From: Rugalucina vietnamica
Lineage: Eukaryota > Mollusca > Bivalvia > Lucinida > Lucinidae
NCBI GenBank assembly: GCA_964017185.1
Contig: OZ024879.1
Span: forward strand, 39,644,383-39,708,382
Reading direction: 5' to 3'
DNA length: 64,000 nt
The position numbers and the translations under genes are program-made. Under the pieces are notes generated by a model. The model did not search any database. It worked only from the letters and a program-made list of their open reading frames with translations, and had not been told where the DNA came from. Of the stretch, positions 48,488-58,570 are shown piece by piece. Every line of letters begins with the position of its first letter. The first letter of the stretch is position 1.

Positions 48488-48556
48488 AAAAGTCCTTGAT
48501 GGATTTTGGCCCAGCTCAAGCCACACCAAACACAGCTAGCAGCAACAACTTCATGA
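48488..48556 (-). pseudogene. Duplicated signal-peptide exon of cathepsin B-B, copy 2 (premature stop)
   Basis: Retains ATG and MKLLLLAVFGVA, then a TGA replaces the Trp codon of the signal peptide. It lies 120 bp from copy 1. Both copies are in the intron between the non-coding first exon and coding exon 1. Confidence 0.87.
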
Positions 48557-48739
48557 CTCAAAACAAAATACAGCTACACCTTCATTGAATGATTCAAATG
48601 GCAATTGTATGTTGGAAGACAAATTTACTGATCAGTGTTATTTGCAAGAGGAAAGGGGGTACCTACAGGGTACAGATAAGTTTGAAAACTGAGAGTCTAG
48701 CAGTGGCTATTTTGCCAGGTCTATGTGCTCTGTCTAATG

Positions 48740-48857
48740 CAGGGTTTTCTCAATCCATTTTCTGGCCGCCTCAAATGGTGTTGTTGGCATTTTACTTAAA
48801 AATTGACCGCTCAAATAGTCTTCAGGCCTCTTACAAAAATTCTTAATGAAAACCCTG
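48740..48857. mobile_element. CAGGG-ended MITE, 118 bp, 5-bp TAATG duplication
   Basis: CAGGGTTTTCTCAATCC to TTAATGAAAACCCTG. TAATG at 48735-48739 and 48858-48862. Confidence 0.78.
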
Positions 48858-48862
48858 TAATG

Positions 48863-50012
48863 ATTGAGGACTGTTTTGGTGTCTAAATTCCCCTGTATGA
48901 TACCCCATTCCACCTCAGGTAAAATAATGATACATTGTGTAAATGTCTTGCAGGTGACAGACTGATATAACATAACTAGGTTGGGTAAAGCTTAGAAATT
49001 CGAACAGAAATAGAAATCAAATTGGCAATATTAAAAATAAATGAGTCAACCACCCAACCTGAGGTCAGAATGAACAGAAAATAATTTACAGGATCATAGG
49101 TCCTGTTGTATGTGTTTTAGTATGCCTCTCCTTTGCTTCTTGAAAATAGCTTTAATGGCCTTATCAGATTCTTCTTTATTTAGCAATGTACACTACTTCG
49201 AAGATATCATCAGTCAATGATTTAAATCACTGACGTAGTAGTTAAGAAGATATATAGAATATAGAATTGTGGCTTAGCATTGGCTTAAAATGTCTGAGAA
49301 AAACTTACGAGATATAACTCACATAAAAAACCAGGTGACCCCACTAAGTGCCACATTAGATCGAAGCTGATTTCATTACCGTTAATTATCATTGGATCAT
49401 CTTAGTGATCTTACCACTATGCCCAGAATGGGTATCATCCTTGCCCAGGGCACTTGAAGTAATTCACTTAAAGGTAGATTTGATTAAAAATTACAGATTT
49501 CAGCATGCATCTAAATTAAATACAGTTCCTTGGATTAACACATTTTTTCTATAAAATTACATTTTGTATGACATCTTTCTGTCAATCCACATACAGTCAT
49601 CTGTCAAATGACAGATATTCTACCCATCTTCTGATACCGAGTTGATAAATTTCTGATCATCACCTCTGTCCCTTGATAGAAATTATGAGTTTCCTAAACC
49701 TGATTAAGGCTCGTGTATACATCACTCATGCATTTTTTTCTTTGGATATTCTTGTTTTTGAAGTATCTAATAATTGACCTGTCTCATATGAATAAAAATA
49801 CAGAAATGGGTTGTAAAACTTCATTTATTTGATAGGAAATCCAACAAATATCACTTTATGTCTTCAACATGTTCAGTGAAGTGAAACCGAAAGTAGAACA
49901 AAATTAAGGAAATGAATTCAAATAAAGCATGTTGCAAGTGATCAAAAGTTCAAACAGTTCCATCGACTAACATGTTAATAAACAAAGACAAAATAAGTAC
50001 AAACTGACGTAC
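48863..50012. other. Intron after the cathepsin B-B leader exon, nothing recognised
   Basis: No exon copies or repeat-family members seen here. Confidence 0.45.
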
Positions 50013-50030
50013 CTCGCTGTTTAGAGAAGA
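50013..50030 (-). other. Probable non-coding first exon of cathepsin B-B
   Basis: AGCGAG ending at 50013 precedes a GTACGTCAG donor, and coding exon 1 has a TTCTCATTTCAG acceptor two bases before ATG. The exon start is inferred from the TATA-like box about 27 bp further upstream. Confidence 0.45.
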
Positions 50031-50056
50031 AATACAACAAAATATCTCTCAACTTA

Positions 50057-50105
50057 CTTTTATCGCCCAAAATCACAAGACTTCGATCATGTGATAATCA
50101 TGTGA
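50057..50105 (-). promoter_or_regulatory. Core promoter of cathepsin B-B: TATA-like box and two TCACATGA motifs
   Basis: Minus strand: TCACATGA at 50105-50098, then ATCACATGATC at 50095-50085, a 20-bp gap, then GATAAAAG at 50064-50057. The geometry matches paralogue A to within one base, although the flanking sequence is not conserved. Confidence 0.55.
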
Positions 50106-50890
50106 CTGAGTGAAAACGCAACGTCGTAGAATTAGATGAAAGGCCCTGGTAACAGGTCTTTTCGGTCCTTAATCATATTTTGGCCACTTCGGCCTATAAT
50201 CATATTGTCATTTCAAATTGATTTTCGGTGTATTCTTCTTTTTATTCAGAGACACCACAGTCTTGTGTACGTAATAATATTTTTGTAGAAATCGAACAAT
50301 ATTTAAAAGTCTCGTAGAAGGATAAAATACAATAACTATGGTTCATTCCCAGCACACATGCAGATATGGGTCCAATATGGACATACATGTACCAATATTA
50401 TATGGGACCGTATTGGACACATGCGGGAGTATTAATGTAGTAAACCCATGTGGGTGTAACCAACAGTGAACATCTAACGCACCGAAAAGGGTCACAGATA
50501 GGTCCTAAATCACTGTGAACCATGTATATGGGTCATATATGATCTTTTTTTCTCGACAATTCCGTTAGGGTATGTCAAGATTTGTCCCATATACTTCATG
50601 GGAAATCGATATGGGTTTGCCCTGAAGAGTTCTTTAAGAGTCCCACACGACAAGGCTATTAATCGAATTATAACAAATTTGTATCTATTTTATTTATTTC
50701 AAAACTTAAATTATTGCTTTAATTCTGTGATACATGATTACACTTTTAATATCCGATCATCCAATTCCACCTGGCATTTCAAAACCAATCTGAAACGACT
50801 ACGATTCGTAATGCATACGAGCTTCGAGTAGAAAGGCGCTCCAGAGAAGAAAAAGGGGAAGATAATTTGAAAATTAACAGAGGGAAAATT

Positions 50891-51168
50891 CATTACGAAA
50901 ACACGCCCATGCAATATACAGATATTTTTAAGCTTTAAAAATTGAAAATTTTCAGCTGAAAATTTTTGATATTTTTCTTATTTTTGCTCAAAACATAGAT
51001 TGTGGGTACACGTTAGAACCGCCTCGCCGAGGCGGTGTTAACGAGTACCCACAATCTATGTTTTGGAGCAAAAATAAGAAAAATAGGTATATCCGTGCAA
51101 ACCCCAGTTTTTCTATATAAAAGTGGGGTTTAAGGGGGTACATATTTCACGGACATGTTTTCCTGATG
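50891..51168 (+). mobile_element. Family A MITE, intact reference copy
   Basis: CATTACGAAAACACGCCCAT to GGACATGTTTTCCTGATG with a near-perfect central palindrome GAACCGCCTCGCCGAGGCGG. Confidence 0.9.
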
Positions 51169-51398
51169 ATTGTTGTAAAGAATAAAGATGTTAATGGGTC
51201 TCTCAGTGAGGGTACGTACTGCACTGGTAGTAGCACTTCTGTTTCAGCATAAGATACTTAATAGAAACCTATATGTACTAAATATGTTGCACATTAGTGC
51301 TTTAAGTTAGTTGTTCCAGTTAAAAGTTTATCAGTTATTATAATAGTTACATTTTGATCATTGTGACAATCCTTATAACAGTTTTAGAACTATGAGAG

Positions 51399-51897
51399 TG
51401 TAACGAACAGCCGAGCCGAGCCACAGCAAACCCCGTCAGTGGAAAAGCATGCTCATCCACCAAGGTTGGTTTACTGCGCTAAATACTCTACACTTACTCG
51501 ATTCACAAAGTTTCGAGTTTGAAATTTGCATATTACAAACACTCAATATGTCGCTAATACGTTGCACCAACGTATTTTTCCAAGGGAGGCAATCCCGTCA
51601 CATTACTTCCCCCCTCCGAGAAGACTCGTCCCGAGTCTTGGCCTGAGAACTAACATGGGTAAGGCAACTCCAGTCTGGCAGTTGTCATTATCCCACCGCT
51701 GCCACCAAATATAACGTTAGCCGAACCAAGCCACAGCAAAAGCATGCTCATCCGCCAAGGGTGGTTTACTGCGCTATATACTCTACACTTACTCGATTCA
51801 CAAAGTTTCGAGTTTGAAACTTGCATATTACAAGCACTCAGTATGCCGCTAATACGTTGCACCAACGTATTTTACCAAGGGAGGCTATTCCGTTACA
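51399..51897. mobile_element. Family D element, 499 bp, internally duplicated, AGAG duplication
   Basis: TGTAACGAACAGCC to CTATTCCGTTACA. AGAG at 51395-51398 and 51898-51901. Two ~190-bp halves each contain CATGCTCATCC and AATACGTTGCACCAACGTAT, separated by a ~105-bp unrelated segment with CCGAGAAGACTCGTCCCGAG. Confidence 0.87.
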
Positions 51898-51901
51898 AGA
51901 G

Positions 51902-52960
51902 TAAGAAATTATGTCCCCTGGAAATGATGACATTTTTAGTGAAGATGGTAAATTTTATTTGAATTGAGCTGACATTTATGACTGTTAACCAAAGTTCTTA
52001 AAACACAGTTGAGCATCTGGTTGTTGAAGAGTTCTGTGATACATTTCATAGTTGTGAAACCATAATTTGAGTCTCGTGACCAGTTACTATAAATTTGAAA
52101 GTCATTTGTCGGCAACCACAGATGATGTTGTTTCCAGTGGATGTGATTTCAATACAAGGTCGAGCCTGGTGTTAAGCCAAGAAGTGTTTGATTTATTGTT
52201 AAACATTTCATTGTGTATGATTTAAAGCTTTTCGGCTACAACCGCTATAATACATTATCCTAAAGAAATATTATTGAGAAACAACGACACCGGAAGTCAG
52301 CAAACAGAATCAAGAAAATGTAGAGAGACCGTATGAGGGTTCAACTAGTCCCTCTTACAGAATAAGTAACAGAATAAGTAAGTAACACTTGCACAAGACA
52401 ATATACACACGAAACACACATATACAGCGTATTTATTTATTTATTTATTTATTTATCTGAGACCTACTACTGTGGAATTTCTATTTCTTTTTCCCGTTCT
52501 GCCATTTCATATAAATGTGTTGTTTATATTTAAAAAAGAAATACACAATATGTAAGATTTCAGATGTAAATTAGCGAATGTGAGACAAGCCAAGTTCTGC
52601 TTGTGGGTGTGCCAAGTGGTTTTTCTCGTGGTTCTCCCGTTTTCGCCCACCTACTAATTGACCCGTCTCATATGAGCTGAAATAATCTTGAAAGGAACGT
52701 AAAACTGAATTAAAAAAGTTAATTAGCGATCATATTATTCACGATATAATATTGATAAGAGTTCCATATAGGCTAGCCCATAGAAGACCAAAAGGGTAAG
52801 CCCAGATGGGCCCCACTTCGACCCCGGTTGCAAATCTTAGGTCGGCCCCACACGGGTTGCCCATATAGGACCCTTATAGGTACTCAAATGGAACCCATAT
52901 GGGTCCAATGTATTTTGCTGGCTGATTTAGTGGGGTCCATCGTTGTTGTTGTTGTTGTTG
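51902..52960. other. Intergenic, simple repeats only
   Basis: (TTTA)n at 52432-52457 and (GTT)n at 52942-52968. A run of CCCATATGGGTCC-like words near 52750-52920 resembles 50340-50560 but no clear element border is seen. Confidence 0.55.
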
Positions 52961-52974
52961 TTGTTGTATCTGGT

Positions 52975-53195
52975 ATCCAGCCTTGATAGACGGAACCGGT
53001 GGTCGGGTGGGAATATGGGCCCCGCCCACTGGGGCCTAGGAGAAATAGATGGACTGCTTGTGCCTCCAGACAAAGCTTCTAATCTACTGACCGAACATCT
53101 GATTACTGGTTAACCTCTCATGTCTGAGCCGGCCCAGGAAATAGTGGTTTAGTTAAACTACCCATACATACAAGCCTTATTGGCTTAGGTGGGTA
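52975..53195 (+). mobile_element. tRNA-related SINE (family H), head diverged
   Basis: GGTGGGAATATGGGCCC, GGGGCCTAGGAGAAATA and AAGCCTTATTGGCTTAG match, in inverse, the copy at 58262-58510. Confidence 0.65.
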
Positions 53196-53241
53196 GTTAT
53201 GTTTATGGATCACATTTTGAGTGTCATAAAATATTGTAAAA

Positions 53242-53790
53242 CATTGTAAATAACTAAATATGTGTTGGAAATACATTACAGAGCTTCGAATTTGGCAACA
53301 GTTGGAGAACTTGGTCGGTTCCCTATTTATAACCCTATTTGTGAAAGCATATCTAAATTATATTTGCATGTTAAAGGAAAAGAGCCAGATTCCTTGCTTC
53401 AACAAACATTGCAGACTAGTAAACAGCTACATAAAAATGGTATTAGGTCTTGGTATAGTGGTATGGATACTATTTTAAATGAACTTAAACTTGATGAAGG
53501 AAATATAAGTTCTGTAAAGCTACACCTTAATAGTTTCAGGCGCGGATCCAGAAAATTTTCTCTTTTAAAATGGCAAAAACTAATAATCTGGCGATACCAG
53601 GGGTGGGGTGGGGGGGGGGGGTCCGGACCCCCTGCCCCCCCCCCCCCTCTGGATCCGCCCATGAGTTTGTATAAGAATACTTGGTCAAAAAGCACTGAGT
53701 AGGAGTCTGTTATTAAGCAAGGCAAATTAAGAACTTATACTCTATTTAAGGATTTATCAAAATTGACATGGGTGGGTGGGGTATGTAAAA
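53242..53790 (+). pseudogene. Decayed non-LTR retrotransposon (LINE) ORF fragment, C-terminal region, interrupted
   Basis: The frame from 53262 contains GELGRFPIYNPICESISKLY and later SWYSGMDTILNEL, and continues after a 127-bp MITE as SLYKNTWSKSTE and KLRTYTLFKDL. These fit the region downstream of the reverse transcriptase in CR1/L2-type LINE proteins. An in-frame stop follows STE. The element continues at about 56000 after other insertions. Confidence 0.65.
53537..53663. mobile_element. G/C-tract MITE, 127 bp, 5-bp AGTTT duplication, inside LINE coding sequence
   Basis: CAGGCGCGGATCCAGA to CTGGATCCGCCCATG. AGTTT at 53532-53536 and 53664-53668. A long G run meets a long C run in the centre. 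Removing it rejoins the LINE frame. Confidence 0.8.
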
Positions 53791-54480
53791 CAGAAATCTA
53801 CTGTTTTCTTGAATCTGTCAATCAAATGATGATGTGTATTTATTGCTAATAGACGTCACTGATACTAGGAATGAGTCAATATAGTTATTATTTTAAAATT
53901 TGCAATAGCTTGGTGTAAAATTGGAAATGTAACTGGTTTTCGTGGGACCCATTTCCTGGAAAATGGAATGCAATTGAATAAAAATTACGCAAAGCCTAAA
54001 TGTCTAGGATACATAATCTGACAAATTAAAAGATATTTTGGGGTCATGGAAATGTATTTCTCTGGGAAAAGTTAGTGTAAACATGTTTTTCTGGAAAATT
54101 CTGAAAGTTGGTAACTTGGGGAGGATCGTGTGCGCTTATTGTTTGCTGAAAGATGACATGCCTTTTGTTTCAGGTTCTCATATGATTGAAGTCAATGACT
54201 ACATAGAAAATTCTGTCTTATTGTTTTCAAAAAGCTAAGAAAAATGGGTCCGACGATTTCAACCCGGAAGTAACTGAAAAATGACTCACTTGCTCTGAGC
54301 TGACCACTCATTCCACAATCATGTATACACAAATCCATGTATTTGCAACATATTCAATAATCCCATGATAAAGCATGCTAAAGAATGTAGCATTGTTGAC
54401 AAAATAAACAATCCTTTTTATACAGGTAAATCTTCAATTATGTAAATACAGTGACCACCCATAAGTCCTTAAGCCATTTC

Positions 54481-54552
54481 TTAAAAAAAAAAACAAAAAA
54501 CAAAAAAAAAAAAAAAAAAAAAAAAAAAACAAAAACAAAAAAAAAAAAAAAC
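54481..54552. repeat. Poly(A)-rich tract
   Basis: About 70 bases of A with occasional C, possibly a retroposon tail. Confidence 0.85.
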
Positions 54553-54573
54553 ATTTACTTAGAAACAGTTATC

Positions 54574-55992
54574 CCTAGGTCACACTAGCAATTACGTACG
54601 CTGCGGATAGTTGCGGATACTAAACGTAGCAATCCGCAGAAATTAATGGGCGGGGCTAACTGTTCCTAATGAATTTACGTAATCACAATTACCTATAAAT
54701 ACGAATACATACGGTATAGTTATGGATATATTCGGATACATACGGAAAGTAACTTGTCTACATACCTTTCGATACCATCTATTACGTTTAGACACGAACA
54801 TGTACGTTCATATACGCATTCTTTACGCTCTCTTGCGTTTAAAACGCTGCAATAAGATGTAAGTAACCGCTGTTTATTGTCAAAGTACAGTCACATTGGC
54901 ACATACGAACGCGACGGACGCTACGGACAAGCCTTACGTATCTATCCGTTATATCTGTAACAATTCGTATCGTATGCGTATATGACGGTAGCTGTACGTG
55001 TTGTATCCGCAGGGTCCGTAGAATCCGCGCCCGAATTTTGAAAAAAAGTCAAAATTTCGATACGGACGAAACATCCGTATCAGCACTTGAAGAAATTATA
55101 GAACATAATATGCTTTGATTGATTGATTGCTTGATCGATTAATCGGTAGATTGATTGCTCGATAGCGATCGATCTCTCGGTCGATCGATAGACTCATTGA
55201 TCGATGATCGATTGATTGATCAATTGAATGATCGAGTGATTAACTGATCGAAAGTTCGAGTGATCGATCAAGACCGATCGGGTGAGTGATCGACTGAGTG
55301 ATCGTTCTTTCGATCGATCTATCGAGTGATTGATCGACTGCGATTGATCGATTGATTGATATCTTGACGGATAGATCGAGTGATTGATCAATCGTGTGAT
55401 AGTCGTACAGCAAGGGAAATAACTTCTTATATACTTTTGTGTATTTGCTTATTCGTTTGTTAGTTCTCCTATTTTCTTAGATATTGCAGCCTGCTTCTCC
55501 GCTAGTAAAAGTAATTCAAAATCTCCTTCTGCGGAATCCATATTATTCATACTGGCGAAAGGAATGCATTGAACGCACGAGCAATTTGTGAGCATTGGAC
55601 GCACGGGCGATTCAGAGAGTAAGCGGTATACTCTTCACTACATAACTGTCCGCCGACAAAGACCGTAACCGAACGAAACAGCACATATGAAACAGTATCG
55701 ATCCGCAACAAATGCTTACGACAAGATACGTTTACTTACGGAATAGATACGGTTTTTGATACCGAGTAGATACGGACAGTTACGGGGTTTTCATCCGTGC
55801 CTGTTTTTTTTTTTTTTTTTTTTTTTTTGACAATTATCAAAGCTTGGCTGCGGATCTTCTGGGCCCTGTAAATAATGCACGTACTGATACGGACTTTACG
55901 GATATGATACGAATCGTTACGGACAGGACGGACAAATACGGAAGCCCTATCCGCAGCGTCCGCAGCGACCGTAAGTGCTAGTGTGACCTAGG
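54574..55992. mobile_element. Family G TIR element rich in TACGGA words
   Basis: CCTAGGTCACACTAGCAATT at the left, AAGTGCTAGTGTGACCTAGG at the right, with inner arms GCTGCGGATA and TATCCGCAGC. ATACGGA/TCCGTAT words recur dozens of times. Contains the GATT/GATC microsatellite and a poly(T). No coding frame. Confidence 0.82.
55110..55400. repeat. Degenerate GATT/GATC tetranucleotide repeat
   Basis: Mixed TGAT, CGAT and GATCGA words over about 290 bp, interior to the family G element. Confidence 0.88.
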
Positions 55993-55998
55993 CATTAA

Positions 55999-56279
55999 GG
56001 ATGTACAAAACGCAAATGTCTGACGCAGTTGAGAGTAAGCGCTCATAGGTTAGAAATTGAGTCTGGTAGATACAAGAAAAAGGTTGCATCTGAAAGATTA
56101 TGTAAATGTTGTAATTTGAATGCGGTGGAAGATGAGGGTCACTTTTATGCAACTGTTCTGCTTATCAAAATGCAAGACAACGCTTTTTTGAATTTATAAT
56201 TGGCAAAGCTCCTTCTTTTAAGACACTCATTGACTCAGCCGCATTCATATGGCTCTTGACTTGTGAGGAAGAAGTAATA
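55999..56279 (+). pseudogene. LINE ORF fragment, terminal Cys/His motif region (continuation of the fragment near 53.2 kb)
   Basis: One frame reads LRVSAHRLEIESGRY then RLCKCCNLNAVEDEGHF, the Cys-Cys-His-Cys module typical at the end of these LINE proteins. After a one-base frameshift it continues as CSAYQNARQRFFEF and ends with a TAG. The order of motifs shows it was once joined to 53.2-53.8 kb. Confidence 0.65.
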
Positions 56280-56425
56280 ATAACACTGAAATACAAAGTC
56301 AGCTAGAGCATTTATTATTACTTCTTCCTCAATGTCAAGAGCCATATGAATTTGGCTGAGTCAGTTAGTGTCTTAAAAGAAGGAGCTTTGCCAATTATAA
56401 ATTCAAAAAGCGTTGTCTTGCATCA
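56172..56425. repeat. Inverted duplication of the LINE 3' coding end
   Basis: About 110 bp (GACAACGCTTTTTTGAATTT ... GAGGAAGAAGTAATAATAA) is repeated in inverse after a 30-bp spacer. A family D fragment (TGTATTAGCGGCATACTGAG) is attached at the right. Confidence 0.85.
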
Positions 56426-56799
56426 ATGTATTAGCGGCATACTGAGTGCTTGTAATATGCAAATTTCAAATAAAACCAGATTTTTGGTAGTTTTAATGAG
56501 TACCTGAGCAAATAATATTTTAAATGATTATATTCTGGCCATATGGCGACAACAATAAGTCGATTTGCACCATTCCATAATTACATTTAGACATTTTTTG
56601 TCCAGATCTGGCTATCTTCTATCTAACAGTAAATCGACAAACACCTAGACTAAATCAACAAGTTGGCTTCTTTAAAAAGAAACCAATAAAAAGGTCAGCA
56701 GCAACCAGAGCTACTAGTGAAACCTGCGTGACATTGTCCAACAAGACGCTGCACTTATACGCTTCCGTAAACAAACGTGGCGCCCCTACTTATACTATA

Positions 56800-57020
56800 T
56801 TTGACGAATGTATTCTCCCATCATTATCAGTTGGATGAGTCCACTTTCACTTTTAGGGGTGTTAGGAGTGATTTTTATCTTTTAATCTCATTTTTTGATG
56901 AGATTCCTCCAAGCAAACAGAATAGCCCCAAATGGGACACCGCGTTCTGCGGCGTCACATCTGGGAATACGCTGTTTGCCTATGTCCCATAAAAGGGACG
57001 CCAGGCTTAAATGAGTTAAA
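56800..57020 (+). mobile_element. Family L dispersed repeat
   Basis: ATTTGACGAATGTATTCTCC to GGGACGCCAGGCTTAAATGA, same structure as 37880-38103. Confidence 0.75.
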
Positions 57021-57092
57021 CTATCCTTGATGTCCGGGTTATGTGTATATTGTTTGTGTCTTAAATTGATTAATAAACTTATTAAGAATAAA

Positions 57093-57334
57093 TAAGCCAC
57101 CTCGTAGGAAAACCAACAATGTGGTTTCCGAACAGGTCGGACACAAACCAGGCTGTACTATCACAGAAATTAGGTAGAGACTGGAAATTTTGGATTTAGA
57201 AAGTAGAGGAATTGTACTATCCGTGTAGAAAAAACAAAGGCGCTCATCGGCTTCGCAGTTACTGCGATTCCGAAGCTGATCTGCACTTTTGTTTTCGCAT
57301 ATGCAGATTGTTGGTTTTCTCCTGAGGCGGCTCA
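57093..57334 (+). mobile_element. Family B MITE
   Basis: AAGCCACCTCGTAGGAAAAC to CTGAGGCGGCTCA; nested hairpin present with an insert in the loop. Confidence 0.82.
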
Positions 57335-57486
57335 AATATCTATTTATATGCAACTATGAACAAGATATTTCAACATTTCTAGTTTCTGTATTGTGGATAA
57401 AAGTCCTAAAACAAATATTCCACGGTAAAAAACATTCAAGGCACAACTGATAGTAAGTTAGAATTAAGTGCCACTTGGCTTAAATA

Positions 57487-57703
57487 TGAGCCGCCTCATG
57501 GGAAAACCAACAATCTGCATAGGCGAAAACAAAGACGCAGATCAGCGGTTCAGCGCCTTTGTTTCCGCTACTCGGATAGTACAATTCCTCTTCTACTTAA
57601 ATCCGAAATTTCAAGCTTCTAGCTCTTTTCTGCGCTTGTACAGGCCGGTTTGTGTCGGACCTGTTCGGAAACCACATTGTTGGTTCTCCCACGAGACGGC
57701 TCA
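57487..57703 (-). mobile_element. Family B MITE, TA duplication, inverted orientation
   Basis: TGAGCCGCCTCATGGGAAAA to CACGAGACGGCTCA, TA at 57485-57486 and 57704-57705. Confidence 0.88.
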
Positions 57704-57916
57704 TATGTTATTATACATGTTCATTTAGCTTTTTAAGATTTTATGATCAATTAAATATGGGGCTAGTTTAATGAAATCAAATTCGTACGTGTAAAGTTTA
57801 TTAGGTAAGGTACAAGTATGTGTGCGTTTTTTCTTTACACGTGTCTTTAACTTGTGGGGTTCAAAGAATAAATTTTTCAGACGTCAACCAATTGTGAGTA
57901 GTTGTCTTGTTACAGA

Positions 57917-58150
57917 CATTACGAAAACACGACCATGCAATATACAGATATTTTAAGTCGTAAAGATTAAAAACATTTTGTTATATTTCTTATTTTTGCT
58001 CAAAACATAGATTGTGGGTACACGTGAGAACCGCCTTGCTTACCCACAATGTATGTTTTGGAGCATAAAATAAAAAAGTATACCCCTGCAAACCTTAGTT
58101 TTGCTAGGGGTTTAAGGGGGTATTTATTGAACGGACATGTTATTCTGATG
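57917..58150 (+). mobile_element. Family A MITE, hairpin shortened
   Basis: CATTACGAAAACACGACCAT to GGACATGTTATTCTGATG. Confidence 0.8.
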
Positions 58151-58261
58151 TTTTACATCAGGTAAAGAATGTTAAGTGGGTAAACATTGTTTGTTTGAAT
58201 TGATGCATTACGTCCCGGTCATCAGCAATGGTCATGTCGGGACGTTGCCTCCATTTTATGA

Positions 58262-58510
58262 TGCCAAGGCATTCAAAATGTGCTTCTCCAACTAAGCCAA
58301 TAAGGCTTGGATGGTTTGACTAAACCACTTTTCCTGGGGAGGCTTAGACATGAGCGGTTAAGCAATAATCAGATGGTCAATAGATTAGATTCTTTGCCAA
58401 GAGGCACAAGCAGCCCATGTATTTCTCCTAGGCCCCAATGGGCCCATATTCCCACCCAACGGATTCGAACCCGGACCAAAGTGGCGTCAATAACTTCACT
58501 ATCTAGACCC
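58262..58510 (-). mobile_element. tRNA-derived SINE (family H)
   Basis: B-box GGGTTCGAATCC on the minus strand at 58472-58461, an A-box-like TAGATAGTGAAG further 5', then a body shared with 52975-53195 and a terminal AAGCCTTATTGGCTTAG. Confidence 0.7.
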
Positions 58511-58570
58511 TATATTAAACGAACATGACAAAATACTTATGCCAAATCAGGGCGTAAAACATGAAATATA

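Noticed and set aside
50340-52922. A single large element bounded by CCAGCA and TGCTGG with CCCATATGGGTCC words at both sides
   Set aside because: End similarity is weak and no target duplication is visible.
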